Shown here: in pieces, positions 38,906 to 48,648 of the stretch
Position numbering within the stretch: the stretch's first letter is position 1
Layout: every line of letters begins with the position of its first letter
Assembly: GCF_900112305.1 (NCBI RefSeq)
Contig: NZ_FOKT01000001.1
Span: forward strand, 372,001 to 436,000
DNA from: Microbulbifer thermotolerans
Lineage (GTDB): Bacteria > Pseudomonadota > Gammaproteobacteria > Pseudomonadales > Cellvibrionaceae
Direction: 5' to 3'
DNA length: 64,000 bases
The notes under the pieces: model-generated
What the model was told of the DNA's origin: nothing
Databases searched by the model: none
What the model saw: the letters and a program-made list of their open reading frames with translations, nothing else
Position numbers and translations under genes: made by a program

Positions 38906-40165
38906 ATGACCAATCTGCAAAGCTGGCTCTCGCGCCTGGAGCGGCTTCACCCCACGGAAATCGAATTGGGACTGGCTCGCGTGGCAGAGGTGGCGCGCAA
39001 GCTTGATGTGGAAAAGCCGGCACCGGTTATTGTCACTGTGGCCGGTACCAACGGCAAGGGTTCCTGTGTCGCGGTGATGGAAGCGCTGTTGCGTGCCAGT
39101 GGCCGCAGGGTGGGTGCGTATACTTCGCCGCACCTGCTGCGCTTTAACGAGCGGGTGCGCATCGGCGGTGCCGAGGCGAGCGACTCAGAGCTGGTGCGCG
39201 CTTTCGAGGCGGTGGAGGCGGCGCGAGGCGATATCAGCCTGACCTATTTTGAGTTCACGACACTGGCGGCCCTGTGGCTTTTCCGTGAAGCGGATGTCGA
39301 GTATGCCCTGCTGGAAGTGGGGCTGGGCGGACGCCTGGACGCGGTAAATCTAGTGGATGCGGACTTGGCCATCATTACCAGTGTGGCCATTGATCACCAG
39401 GATTGGCTCGGCAGTGATCGGGAGAACATTGGCCGCGAAAAAGCCGGGATACTGCGCCCCGGTAGTCCCGTGATCTGCGCCGATCCCGAGCCACCGCTGT
39501 CGGTGGTGTCTGCGGCTGCGGGACTGGTAGCGCCGAGCTACTTTATCGGCCGGGATTTCTCTATCGAAGACAGCCGCTACCGGTTTGGGGAGTTGAGTGT
39601 GACGGTTCCCCCGCTCAGCCTGCCGCCGACGAGTGTCGCAGCTGCCATAACCGCTCTTTCGGTACTGGGGGCCTTGCCGGAGCAAAACATTGCGGCCGCG
39701 CTGGGGGAGATTCAACTGCCTGGGCGCTGCCAGCAGCTCCGCTGGCGCGACCGATCCTTCTGGCTCGATGTGGGCCACAATCCGGCTGCCGCGGCGTATC
39801 TGGCGCGGCGACTCCAAAAGAGTCCCGCAGCGGGAGAAACTCACGCGTTGGTGGCCGCTATGGCGGACAAGGATCTGTCGGGGCTTTTCGCGCCGCTGCG
39901 GGACCTAGTGGACCGCTGGCATCCGGCGTTGCTGCCGGGCAATGCGCGCGCGGCGGACAGCTCTGCGCTGCTCAATGCTCTGGTGTGCGCCGAAGTGCCC
40001 AGGGCGCAGGTGGAGGCCAGCTGTTTGAGCGTGGGCGATAGCCTGGAGCGGCTACTGGTGACTACCGGGCCGCGGGACAGGTTGCTTGTATTCGGATCCT
40101 TCTTTACTGTTGCGGAAGTTTTACAGCGGATACGGGAAGAGGGCGATGGCGAATCGAGACCCTGA
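38906..40165 (+). CDS. folC: Bifunctional dihydrofolate synthase/folylpolyglutamate synthase
   Basis: Mur-ligase-fold enzyme that adds glutamate to dihydropteroate and folates. 419 residues: P-loop VAGTNGKGSCVA, YTSPHLLRFNERVRI, EVGLGGRLDAVN, SVAIDHQDWLG and, in the C-terminal domain, LDVGHNPAAAAYLA. Start MTNLQSWL at 38906 is preferred to 38867 because the added residues are not family-like. It overlaps dedD by 20 nt. Confidence 0.96.
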   Translation: MTNLQSWLSRLERLHPTEIELGLARVAEVARKLDVEKPAPVIVTVAGTNGKGSCVAVMEALLRASGRRVGAYTSPHLLRFNERVRIGGAEASDSELVRAFEAVEAARGDISLTYFEFTTLAALWLFREADVEYALLEVGLGGRLDAVNLVDADLAIITSVAIDHQDWLGSDRENIGREKAGILRPGSPVICADPEPPLSVVSAAAGLVAPSYFIGRDFSIEDSRYRFGELSVTVPPLSLPPTSVAAAITALSVLGALPEQNIAAALGEIQLPGRCQQLRWRDRSFWLDVGHNPAAAAYLARRLQKSPAAGETHALVAAMADKDLSGLFAPLRDLVDRWHPALLPGNARAADSSALLNALVCAEVPRAQVEASCLSVGDSLERLLVTTGPRDRLLVFGSFFTVAEVLQRIREEGDGESRP

Positions 40166-40793
40166 CTGCCCACAAGCCGGCCCGCGCGGTGGGCGGCTGA
40201 ACGATGGCTTCAAGCAGCGTATCGTCGGTGCACTGGTGCTGGCCGCGCTGGCGGTCATCTTTCTCCCCACCTTGTTCGATCGCGAGGGCGCCCGCTATAT
40301 CGATGTCACCAGCCAGATACCGCCGACACCGGATATCCAGCCGATAGAGATAGCGGCGCCGGAACCCGTTGCCGATGTGGCGCCGGCACCCGACCCGGAG
40401 CAGGCGTTTCAGCCCGAGGTGGAAAAAGAAGATCCCAAGCCTCAACCGCCAGTGCGCAAACCGGATGCGGAAACCGGCGAGCGGGAGTCCAAAGACCCGG
40501 AGCAGACGCAGAATCAAAAACAGAATTCCCCGCTTGTCGATCAGCGGGGGTTGCCAGTTGCCTGGGTGGTGCAGGTGGCCTCCTATCGCGAGGCATCGAG
40601 GGCTGAACAGTTGCGTGGTCGTTTGATGGATGAAGGGTTCAAGGCCTTTACGCGAGAAGTCACCACAGACAAGGGGCGCTTTGTGCGCGTCTTTGTCGGC
40701 CCCAAGGTAAACAAAGCGGAAGCGCAGGCGGCCAAACGGGAGTTGGATCAACTGTTGAAGGCGCAGACACTGGTATTGCGCTTTAAAGCGTGA
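40146..40793 (+). CDS. dedD: SPOR-domain cell-division protein DedD
   Basis: 215 residues. A short cytoplasmic N-terminus, one membrane helix (about residues 28-44, IVGALVLAALAVIFLPTLF), a Pro/Glu-rich periplasmic linker and a C-terminal SPOR domain (about 138-213) that binds denuded septal peptidoglycan. Start ATG 40146 lies inside the end of folC with GGAAGAGG upstream, so the genes are coupled. This matches the E. coli/Pseudomonas folC-dedD-cvpA order. Confidence 0.9.
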   Translation: MANRDPDCPQAGPRGGRLNDGFKQRIVGALVLAALAVIFLPTLFDREGARYIDVTSQIPPTPDIQPIEIAAPEPVADVAPAPDPEQAFQPEVEKEDPKPQPPVRKPDAETGERESKDPEQTQNQKQNSPLVDQRGLPVAWVVQVASYREASRAEQLRGRLMDEGFKAFTREVTTDKGRFVRVFVGPKVNKAEAQAAKRELDQLLKAQTLVLRFKA

Positions 40794-40924
40794 ATTTGCG
40801 CACAGGCCTGGATCGAACCACTCAAACCCTGCTTCCGGGGATTTGCGAACGGCTTCACGCGCTGGGGCGCTTCAGTTAGAATGCGCGCTCTTCGCGGCAG
40901 CCGCCGCCATGCAGGTAGGGTTGA

Positions 40925-41419
40925 ATGAACTGGGCTGACTGGACCATTCTTGCGATCGTGGCCATATCCACGCTGATCGGTCTCAGTCGCGGTTTTGTGC
41001 GTGAAACTCTCTCCCTGCTCACCTGGATTGCCGCCTTTGTGATTGCGATGATGTTCCGCGATCAACTGGCTCCGCTGCTTTCCAATCTTGTGGACACCCC
41101 TTCTCTACAGGCCATCGCGGCCTTCGCCATCCTTTTTATCTTTACATTGCTGGCCGGTGCCGGCCTGAATATGACGCTGTCCGCGTTTGTTGAGGCCACC
41201 GGCCTCTCGGGCACGGACCGGGTGTTGGGGATGGTGTTCGGTCTGCTGCGCGGTGCGATTATCGTGATGGCGTTGTTGATACTGGCTCCGGCGCTGGTAC
41301 CGGTGGAAGAGGATGGTTGGTGGCGGGAGTCGGTACTGATCCCCCATTTTTTGGCGTTCGAGGACAGTGCGCGGCAGTTGGGCGCGGCCATCAAGGATTT
41401 TTTCGTTCAATTGTTTTAA
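40925..41419 (+). CDS. cvpA: CvpA family inner-membrane protein
   Basis: 164 residues with four hydrophobic segments (about 6-24, 28-47, 62-83, 102-122). Begins MNWADWTILAIVAISTLIG with SRGFVRE after the first helix, the typical CvpA N-terminus. CvpA is needed for colicin V export and envelope integrity in enterobacteria; its molecular role is unsettled. It sits immediately upstream of purF, as usual. Confidence 0.93.
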   Translation: MNWADWTILAIVAISTLIGLSRGFVRETLSLLTWIAAFVIAMMFRDQLAPLLSNLVDTPSLQAIAAFAILFIFTLLAGAGLNMTLSAFVEATGLSGTDRVLGMVFGLLRGAIIVMALLILAPALVPVEEDGWWRESVLIPHFLAFEDSARQLGAAIKDFFVQLF

Positions 41420-41423
41420 TCGG

Positions 41424-41438
41424 AGCGGTAGCGCCGCT
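41424..41438 (+). repeat. Small hairpin repeat, copy 1 (cvpA-purF)
   Basis: The 15-mer AGCGGTAGCGCCGCT recurs at 44395-44409. The stem is AGCGG/CCGCT with loop TAGCG. The flanks (ATCGG before, TCT after) are the reverse complement of the flanks of the second copy. Confidence 0.55.
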
Positions 41439-41464
41439 TCTAATTTACCAGTGGGGCCAAGGCT

Positions 41465-42952
41465 ATGTGTGGTATTGTCGGTATCGTCGGTAAGAGTGAC
41501 GTCAATTTGCAGTTGTACGACGCGCTCACCCTGTTGCAGCACCGTGGACAGGACGCCGCCGGCATCGTCACCTGTGATCGGAACCGCCTCAATCAGCAGA
41601 AGGCCAATGGCTTGGTGCGCGATGTGTTTCGCGCGCGCCATATGGAGCGTCTGAAAGGTAATTTCGGTATCGGTCATGTGCGTTACCCCACTGCCGGGAG
41701 TTCCGGCCCGGCCCTGGCCCAGCCCTTCTACGTCAACTCCCCTTACGGCATCGCCATGGCCCACAATGGCAACCTCACCAATGTGCGCGATGTGGTCGAG
41801 GAAATCTTTCAGCAGGATTTGCGCCATATCAACACCGACTCCGATTCCGAAGTGCTGCTCAATGTTTTTGCCCACGAGCTGCACAAGCAGCACAAGCTGC
41901 AGCCGAAAGCCGAGGATATTTTTACGGCCATGCGCGCCGTGCATAAGCGGGTGCGGGGCGGCTACGCCTGTGTGGCCTTGATTGTGGGCTACGGCATAGT
42001 GGCTTTCCGCGATCCCCACGGAATTCGCCCGTTGGTATACGGCAAGCGGGAAACCGACCAGGGGACCGAATACATGGTGGCATCGGAATCCGTGGCCCTG
42101 GATGTGCTCGGCTACACGCTGGTGCGCGACGTGGCGCCGGGAGAGGCTATCTACATCGAGCTGGACGGCACTGTGCACGCGGAGCAGTGTGCGGAAAATC
42201 CCTCTCTTAATCCCTGTATTTTTGAACATGTGTACTTCGCGCGGCCGGATTCCATTATTGACGGCGTTTCGGTGCACAAGGCGCGTCTGCGCCAGGGCGA
42301 GCACTTGGCTGAAAAAATTCTGCGCGAGCGCCCGGACCACGATATCGATGTCGTGATTCCGATACCGGACTCGGCCCGCACTGCCGGGCAGACGGTGGCC
42401 TATCGCCTGGGAGTGAAGTTCCGCGAGGGCATGGTGAAAAACCGCTACATCGGCCGCACATTTATCATGCCGGGCCAAAAGCAGCGCAAGAAATCGGTGC
42501 GGCAGAAATTGAACGCCATCGAGCTGGAGTTCCGCGGTAAAAACGTCTTGCTCGTGGACGACTCCATCGTGCGCGGAACCACATGTAAACAGATTATTCA
42601 GATGGCCCGGGAGGCGGGAGCGGCCAAGGTTTATTTCGCCAGTGCGGCACCGGCGGTCAAATTCCCGAATGTCTACGGTATCGATATGCCCTCTGCGGAA
42701 GAGCTGGTTGCCCATGGCCGCACTACCGAGGAGGTGTGCAGGGAGATCGGCGCGGACTGGTTGATCTATCAGGATCTGCAAGACCTGATTGCCAGCTCTG
42801 CCGAGGGCAACGAGAATATCAAGCAGTTCGAGTGTTCCGTGTTCGACGGCAACTACATCACCGGCGATGTGGATGAAAAATATCTGCAGGAACTGCATGC
42901 AGCACGCAATGATGCGGCAAAACAAAACAAAAGTGGCCAGAGTTTTCTGTAG
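41465..42952 (+). CDS. purF: Amidophosphoribosyltransferase
   Basis: First committed step of purine synthesis: PRPP plus glutamine to phosphoribosylamine. 495 residues. Cys2 (MCGIVGIVG) becomes the N-terminal nucleophile of the glutaminase domain; the C-terminal domain has the PRPP-binding loop [13 protein letters not shown] and [11 protein letters not shown]. No propeptide, as in the E. coli type. Confidence 0.97.
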   Translation: MCGIVGIVGKSDVNLQLYDALTLLQHRGQDAAGIVTCDRNRLNQQKANGLVRDVFRARHMERLKGNFGIGHVRYPTAGSSGPALAQPFYVNSPYGIAMAHNGNLTNVRDVVEEIFQQDLRHINTDSDSEVLLNVFAHELHKQHKLQPKAEDIFTAMRAVHKRVRGGYACVALIVGYGIVAFRDPHGIRPLVYGKRETDQGTEYMVASESVALDVLGYTLVRDVAPGEAIYIELDGTVHAEQCAENPSLNPCIFEHVYFARPDSIIDGVSVHKARLRQGEHLAEKILRERPDHDIDVVIPIPDSARTAGQTVAYRLGVKFREGMVKNRYIGRTFIMPGQKQRKKSVRQKLNAIELEFRGKNVLLVDDSIVRGTTCKQIIQMAREAGAAKVYFASAAPAVKFPNVYGIDMPSAEELVAHGRTTEEVCREIGADWLIYQDLQDLIASSAEGNENIKQFECSVFDGNYITGDVDEKYLQELHAARNDAAKQNKSGQSFL

Positions 42953-43127
42953 ACACCTGTCCGAAAGTCACTGGGTGCGGGCCTCTCTTCCTTTCCGGGG
43001 CGGAGGGGCCTCAGGCCGCAGCCCGCATACAGGCCTCTGACTTGGGAAGCGCGCTTCCGCGCTTTATTAATTCTTCGCCATCCTTCATTATTTCCCATCC
43101 CCCACTCGAATCATCCCGGGACAGTTT

Positions 43128-44309
43128 ATGTTCGAAGACGACGGTTACGCTTTCGATACACTGGCGGTGCGCGCCGGCCAAGTGCGCTCCGGAGAGGGCG
43201 AGCATTCGGAAGCGATGTTCCTTACCTCCAGCTATGTGTTTCCCTCCGCCGAAGAGGCTGCGGCGCGTTTTTCCGGCGAGAGTTCCGGCAATGTGTATTC
43301 GCGCTATACCAATCCCACCGTGCGTATGTTCGAAGACCGCATGGCGGCCCTGGAGGGCGGCGAAGCGGCAGTGGCCACCGCCAGTGGCATGGCAGCAATT
43401 TTGAGCCTTTGCATGGCGCTGCTGAAAAGCGGGGATAGCGTCATTTGTTCGCGCAGTGTGTTTGGAACCACAACCGCGCTCTTTGCGCGTTATATGAAAA
43501 AATTCGGCGTGCGCATTACCTTCGTCGACCTGACAGATATGCAACAGTGGCGGGATGCCCTGGACGGCGATACCAAGCTACTGTTTATGGAGACGCCGTC
43601 CAACCCTCTGTGCGAGGTGGCGGATATCCGCCAGTTGGCCGACCTGGCCCACAGCGCCGGCGCGCTGCTGGCAGTGGACAACTGCTTCTGTACTCCGGCG
43701 CTGCAGCGGCCACTGAGCCTCGGCGCCGACATCGTTGTGCATTCGGCCACCAAATATCTGGATGGGCAGGGCCGCTGTGTCGGAGGCGTGGCCGTGGGGC
43801 GGCGGGAGTTGATGGGTGAACTACGCGCATTCCTGCGTACAGCCGGTCCGAGTATGAGCCCCTTTAACGCTTGGGTATTTTTGAAGGGGTTGGAAACTTT
43901 GAGCCTGCGCATGCAGACCCACTCCCGCAACGCTCTAGCCCTGGCCTGGTGGCTAGACGAGCAGGAAGCGGTGGAGAAAGTCAATTACACCGGCCTGCCC
44001 AAGCACCCAGGTCATCTGCTGGCGGCCGAGCAGCAGTCTGCTTTCGGCGGTATGCTCAGCTTCAGCGTGCGCGGTGGCCGCGAGGCCGCCTGGAAAGTGA
44101 TCGACAATTGTAAAATCCTTTCCTGCACCGCCAACCTGGGGGATGCCAAGACCACCATAGTGCACCCGGCCACCACGACTCACGGCCGTCTCAGCGAGGA
44201 GGAGCGGGCGCGCGCCGGTATTAGCGAGAGTTTGATCCGTGTCTCGGTGGGGCTTGAGGATGTGGAGGATCTGCAGCGGGACCTGTTGCGGGGGCTTTCA
44301 CAGCTGTAG
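43128..44309 (+). CDS. metZ: O-succinylhomoserine sulfhydrylase
   Basis: PLP-dependent Cys/Met-metabolism enzyme, 393 residues, making homocysteine directly from O-succinylhomoserine and sulfide. The PLP lysine is Lys209 in HSATKYLDGQGR; YSRYTNPT and ETPSNPLCEVADI are family marks. The purF-metZ order is the one known in Pseudomonas, which supports MetZ over MetB or MetY. No metX lies in this window. Confidence 0.93.
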   Translation: MFEDDGYAFDTLAVRAGQVRSGEGEHSEAMFLTSSYVFPSAEEAAARFSGESSGNVYSRYTNPTVRMFEDRMAALEGGEAAVATASGMAAILSLCMALLKSGDSVICSRSVFGTTTALFARYMKKFGVRITFVDLTDMQQWRDALDGDTKLLFMETPSNPLCEVADIRQLADLAHSAGALLAVDNCFCTPALQRPLSLGADIVVHSATKYLDGQGRCVGGVAVGRRELMGELRAFLRTAGPSMSPFNAWVFLKGLETLSLRMQTHSRNALALAWWLDEQEAVEKVNYTGLPKHPGHLLAAEQQSAFGGMLSFSVRGGREAAWKVIDNCKILSCTANLGDAKTTIVHPATTTHGRLSEEERARAGISESLIRVSVGLEDVEDLQRDLLRGLSQL

Positions 44310-44394
44310 ATGGCGCCCCTTGTGACGGGGCACAAGGCCAATGATTGATTACCGGCGCTCCTGGCATCAGGGCTGTCGCGGACTCGGAGAAAGA

Positions 44395-44409
44395 AGCGGT
44401 AGCGCCGCT
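44395..44409 (+). repeat. Small hairpin repeat, copy 2 (metZ-moxR)
   Basis: AGCGGTAGCGCCGCT, identical to 41424-41438, with outer flanks AGA and CCGAT that are the reverse complement of the first copy's flanks. Confidence 0.55.
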
Positions 44410-44444
44410 CCGATATACAAAAAACACGTAGTAAAGGATTTGCC

Positions 44445-45356
44445 GTGCAAAAGATCATATCCGCCATAGTCGCCGATATCGGCAAGATTTTGTTGGGCAA
44501 GGAGCACCAAGTGAAACTGGCCCTGGCCTGTCTATTGTCCCGCGGTCACCTGTTGATCGAGGATTTGCCAGGTATGGGAAAAACCACGCTGGCTCACGCT
44601 TTGGCGCGTGTGCTCGGACTTTCCTATAACCGCGTGCAGTTCACCAGTGACATGTTGCCGGCGGACATCCTCGGCGTATCTATTTTCGAGCGCGATTCCG
44701 GTCAGTTCCGCTTTCACGAGGGCCCTGTCTTCTGCCAGTTGCTGTTGGCGGATGAAATTAACCGCTCTTCCCCCAAAACCCAGAGCGCCCTCCTGGAGGC
44801 GATGGAAGAGCGCCAGGTAAGTGTGGACGGTGAAACACGGCCACTGCCGGAACCTTTTTTCGTTATTGCAACTCAGAACCCGCTGCACCAGTCGGGTACC
44901 TTCGCGCTACCTGAATCCCAATTGGATCGTTTTCTGATGCGCATCAGCCTCGGCTATCCGACCCGGGAGGCGGAAAGAGCTCTTTTCCAGGGGGTGGACC
45001 CCCGCGCCCAGTTGCGGCAGTTGAAGCCGCGCATTGACATTGCCGCGCTGCGTAAAATGCAGGCGATGGTGGCGCAGGTAAAGGCCTCTGAGAGCCTGCT
45101 CGACTACCTCGAGCGCCTGGTGCAGCACACTCGCCAGAGTCCCGAATGCAGCGTAGGACTCTCCCCGCGCGGCGCTCTGGCACTGTTGCACGCCGCGCGC
45201 GCCTGGGCGCTGATCCATGGCCGCGGGCACCTGTTGCCAGAGGATATCCAGGCGGTGCTACCCTCGGTGGCGGGCCATCGGCTGCAGAGTGAGGGCGGCG
45301 ACGGTGCCCGCTTGGTGGAGCGCCTGATGCGCCAGGTAGATATTATCGCGGCCTGA
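44445..45356 (+). CDS. MoxR-type AAA ATPase
   Basis: 303 residues: Walker A EDLPGMGKTTLA, Walker B LLADEINRSSPKTQSALLEAM (LLADEINR), sensor 1 IATQNP and the LSPRGALALL sensor 2 region. MoxR ATPases are chaperone-like partners of proteins encoded next to them. Start is GTG 44445 with AAAGGA seven nt upstream. First gene of a tight operon with a DUF58 and a transglutaminase gene. Confidence 0.93.
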   Translation: MQKIISAIVADIGKILLGKEHQVKLALACLLSRGHLLIEDLPGMGKTTLAHALARVLGLSYNRVQFTSDMLPADILGVSIFERDSGQFRFHEGPVFCQLLLADEINRSSPKTQSALLEAMEERQVSVDGETRPLPEPFFVIATQNPLHQSGTFALPESQLDRFLMRISLGYPTREAERALFQGVDPRAQLRQLKPRIDIAALRKMQAMVAQVKASESLLDYLERLVQHTRQSPECSVGLSPRGALALLHAARAWALIHGRGHLLPEDIQAVLPSVAGHRLQSEGGDGARLVERLMRQVDIIAA

Positions 45357-45360
45357 GTTG

Positions 45361-46374
45361 ATGGACCTGACCGCACAAACCGCCGTAAAGCTCCGGGAGC
45401 GCGGGCGGCAGCTGGTGCAGCGGTGGTTGAGCCGCCGTTCACCACCGTCCCGCAGCGTTACCCTGAATCACCGCAGTGTCTTTATTCTGCCCAGCCGCGC
45501 AGGTATGGGCTTCCTTTTGGTGATCGCGCTTCTGTGGTTGCTGGGCACCAACTACGAAAACAACCTGGTGTTGGCCCTGACGTTCCTGCTGGCCGGGCTG
45601 ATTGCCGTGCTGCCGGTGCATACCTTCGCCAACCTGTCCGGCCTGCAACTGCGCTTGCTGGAAGTGCCGCCCGCTTTTGCCGGCGACTACGCCGAGGCGA
45701 AGATCGCAGTAAGCGGGGGCGGTAGCCGCGCGAGGGAGTGGATCCATGTGGGTTGGCCGCCGGAAGAGGGGGTTCACCTGGAGTTGGTCGAGTGCGACAG
45801 TGCAGAGGTCCGGGTTTCTTTGCCGGTAGTCAGGCGCGGCCGGGTACGGGCGCCGCGCTTGCGGGTGGAAAGCCGCTTTCCGCTGGGACTTTTCCGCTGT
45901 TGGAGCTGGGTGGACCTGGATATCGAATTTCTTGTGTACCCCAGGCCCATTGCCGCCGGTCCCCTGCCTGTGGGCCTTGCGCCGGGCGAGGGGGATTCGG
46001 GCGAGCGCATCCGCGGCGGGGATGATTTCGCGGGGCTCAAGCCCTATCAGCCGGGGGATTCCCTGCGCCATTTGGCCTGGAAACAATACGCTGCCGGCCG
46101 CGACCTCAATAGCAAGGAATACGAGAGCCGATCCGATGCGCGCCTCTGGCTGGACTGGAGTCTGCCGGTCGCGCGCGATACAGAGACCCGCCTGAGCGTT
46201 TTGTGTCACTGGGCGCTGCAGGCGGAGCGCTCGGGTATCGCCTACGGTTTGCGCATACCGGGCGCTACCCTGGCCCCTTCCCTGGGCGCTGAACACCTGC
46301 GGGAGGTACTGACCGCGTTGGCGGACTTCCCGGTACATTCTCCGGTAAGCGGGGGAGGTCATGGCTCGATCTAA
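45361..46374 (+). CDS. DUF58 domain-containing membrane protein
   Basis: 337 residues. Two adjacent membrane helices (about residues 48-88), then a beta-rich stretch and the DUF58 core with RGGDDFAGLKPYQPGDSLRHLAWKQYA, from which YQPGDSLRHLAWKQYA is diagnostic, and a vWA-like EYESRSDARLWLDWS. Function unknown; with MoxR upstream (4 nt gap) and TgpA downstream (14 nt overlap) it forms a conserved three-gene unit. Confidence 0.9.
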   Translation: MDLTAQTAVKLRERGRQLVQRWLSRRSPPSRSVTLNHRSVFILPSRAGMGFLLVIALLWLLGTNYENNLVLALTFLLAGLIAVLPVHTFANLSGLQLRLLEVPPAFAGDYAEAKIAVSGGGSRAREWIHVGWPPEEGVHLELVECDSAEVRVSLPVVRRGRVRAPRLRVESRFPLGLFRCWSWVDLDIEFLVYPRPIAAGPLPVGLAPGEGDSGERIRGGDDFAGLKPYQPGDSLRHLAWKQYAAGRDLNSKEYESRSDARLWLDWSLPVARDTETRLSVLCHWALQAERSGIAYGLRIPGATLAPSLGAEHLREVLTALADFPVHSPVSGGGHGSI

Positions 46375-48361
46375 GGAACTGTTGCCCCGCGAGAGTCTGC
46401 TGTGGATTTTTGCCGCTCAGTTCGTGGCGTTGTTGCCGCACTTTGCGCGCCTGCCGCTGTGGATCGTCTGTGCCTGGGCTTTTGCCATCTACTGGCGGCT
46501 GGAAGTCTATCGCGGCCGGCGCGACTTGCCCGGGCGCCTGGTCAAGCTGCTGGCGATTACCCTGGCGGTCGCGGGATTGGCGCTGTCCTACCGGCGCTGG
46601 TTTGCGCTGGAGCCGATGGTGGCGCTATTGGCTGTGTCTTTTACTTTGAAAAATCTGGAGTTGGTGAGCCGCCGCGACGCCTTTCTGAGCCTGCTGTTGG
46701 CCTATTTCGTCGCCGCTACCCTGTTCGTCTACGAACAGACGATACCCTACGCCTTCTACGGCGTGCTTTGCGCACTCGTCATTACCGCAGCGCTGGCAGC
46801 ACAATCGGGAAGTTTCAGTGCGCGCCCGCGCAGGGCCCTGGGCCTGTCGGCGAAACTCCTGGCGCAGGCGGCGCCATTGATGTTGCTCCTGTTTATTGTG
46901 ATGCCGCGTCTCGGCCCTCTCTGGGCGGTGCCGCAGGACGCCTCCGGCGCGCGCACGGGCGTCAGTGACTCCATGGCGCCCGGAGACTTTACCCGCCTAT
47001 CCAAATCTGACAGTCCGGTGCTGCGCATCTCTTTTGATGGTCCGGTACCGCCGCCGGAACAGCGCTACTGGCGCGGTCTGGTTTACTCTCACTTCGACGG
47101 GCGCCGCTGGAGCCAGGGCTTTAGCGTGGACCCGCGTCAAGGCGCTGAGGTGGAGTGGAACTCGCGGCAGCAGAGACTGCCGGAAGTGGGGCCCCGCTAC
47201 CGCTATCAGGTCATTCAAGAGGCGAGCAATGCCCCCTGGCTCTTCGCCATGGCGCGGCCGCTTTCCGATACCCGCGGTGTGGGGGAGACTGCGGACGATC
47301 GCCTGGTCAAAAAGACGCCGGTGCACAGCCGCTTTGCCTATGAAGTGCGTACCTGGCCGCGGGAGACTTTGACAGACGCGCCAGTGCTGGGGGATGCCGA
47401 GCGCCGCCGCAATCTGCAGTTGCCCGCCACAGGCAATGCGCGTACCCGTGCCTGGGCGGCCGAGCAGCGCGCTGCGGGTCTGGGGGCGGAGGAAATATCC
47501 CGGCGCCTTTTGAACTTCTACAACCGCAGTTTCGTCTACACCCTGAACCCACCGGCACTGGGTGCGGATTCTGTGGATGAGTTTCTGTTCCACAGCCAGC
47601 AGGGATTCTGCGAACACTTCGCCGGCAGCTATGTCTTTGCCATGCGCGCCGCCGGCGTGCCTGCGCGGGTAGTGGCCGGTTATCAGGGCGGTGAATGGGT
47701 GGAGCAAGAGGCCTATCTGCTCGTGCGGGAATACGACGCCCACGCCTGGGCGGAAATCTGGGTTCCCGGACGCGGCTGGCAGAGAGTGGACCCCACCGCA
47801 GCGGTATCGCCGGAGCGTATTCGCGATGGTCTGCAGAGTGCCGCCGAAGAGGAGTTTATGCAGGACGCGCTGCTGCCGCTACATCGTATTTCGGTATTCA
47901 ATCAGCTGCGCCTGCAATGGGACATGATTAACTACCGCTGGTATCGGGCGGTGATCAGTTTCGATAGCGACCGACAACAGAATCTGTTGCGGCGGTTGCT
48001 CGGTGAAGTATCGCTTGCGCGCCTGGCACTGTTTGTCGGCGCGGCCATTGCCGCGGGACTGGCGGGAGCTCTGTTGTGGCTCTGGTTTATCAGCCGCCGC
48101 ACAAGGCCGCCCTTGGCGATCCGCCTTTACCAAAAGTTCTGTCAGCGCATGGCCCGCGCGGGTATGGTGCGGCGCCCCGGAGAGGCGCCGCGGGATTTCG
48201 CTCGCCGGGTGCGGGAGGAAAAGCCACAACTCGCAGAGGTAACGGAGCGGATTACCCGCGCTTTTGAAAAGGCAGCCTACTGCGAGGATCCCGCGGCGGA
48301 ACAGCAGCTGCGCCGCCTGCTGAGACGTCCACTTACCCGCTATCGGACGAGAAAGGTTTAA
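46361..48361 (+). CDS. TgpA-type membrane transglutaminase-like protein
   Basis: 666 residues: an N-terminal DUF3488 membrane domain with about six helices (to about residue 190), a periplasmic transglutaminase-like domain with the triad Cys417 (QGFCEHF), His461 (YDAHAWAE) and Asp477 (RVDPTAA), one more helix (about 550-575) and a C-terminal cytoplasmic DUF4129-like tail. The P. aeruginosa relative TgpA is essential. The ATG is preceded by GGGGGAGG inside the DUF58 gene. The TAA stop lies within the TTAA target of a repeat element. Confidence 0.92.
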   Translation: MARSKELLPRESLLWIFAAQFVALLPHFARLPLWIVCAWAFAIYWRLEVYRGRRDLPGRLVKLLAITLAVAGLALSYRRWFALEPMVALLAVSFTLKNLELVSRRDAFLSLLLAYFVAATLFVYEQTIPYAFYGVLCALVITAALAAQSGSFSARPRRALGLSAKLLAQAAPLMLLLFIVMPRLGPLWAVPQDASGARTGVSDSMAPGDFTRLSKSDSPVLRISFDGPVPPPEQRYWRGLVYSHFDGRRWSQGFSVDPRQGAEVEWNSRQQRLPEVGPRYRYQVIQEASNAPWLFAMARPLSDTRGVGETADDRLVKKTPVHSRFAYEVRTWPRETLTDAPVLGDAERRRNLQLPATGNARTRAWAAEQRAAGLGAEEISRRLLNFYNRSFVYTLNPPALGADSVDEFLFHSQQGFCEHFAGSYVFAMRAAGVPARVVAGYQGGEWVEQEAYLLVREYDAHAWAEIWVPGRGWQRVDPTAAVSPERIRDGLQSAAEEEFMQDALLPLHRISVFNQLRLQWDMINYRWYRAVISFDSDRQQNLLRRLLGEVSLARLALFVGAAIAAGLAGALLWLWFISRRTRPPLAIRLYQKFCQRMARAGMVRRPGEAPRDFARRVREEKPQLAEVTERITRAFEKAAYCEDPAAEQQLRRLLRRPLTRYRTRKV

Positions 48362-48573
48362 GGAACCTCTGATTAATTCGCTTCATGACGTAAAAACTCT
48401 TTGGAGCCAGATGAGAAGCTCAGGTGATAGGCTGGCTATTTCGAAACCGTCGGATACAAGGATGTATCCGTCGGAGCTACAGGGAAGTACTCGTGCGTTT
48501 TCGAAATGGCCAGCCTATTGCCTGAGCGCCCCGGAACCTACCACAGTGTTCACGCGAATTAATCAGAGGTTCC
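48362..48573 (+). repeat. Palindromic MITE-like element, full copy B (212 bp)
   Basis: The 20-bp terminal repeats GGAACCTCTGATTAATTCGC and GCGAATTAATCAGAGGTTCC are perfect complements, flanked on both sides by TTAA (48358-48361 and 48574-48577), extending the perfect match to 24 bp. The inner arm ATAGGCTGGC pairs exactly with GCCAGCCTAT, next to TTTCGAAA. Confidence 0.93.
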
Positions 48574-48648
48574 TTAAGTCGTCCACTTGCCGGCAACCGG
48601 GGGGCTATTTCCCGCTGCCGGTCCTATGAATTTGAGTTAACAAACAAC

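Noticed and set aside
41105..42925. 606-residue open frame on the minus strand
   Set aside because: Antisense to cvpA and purF, both unmistakable.
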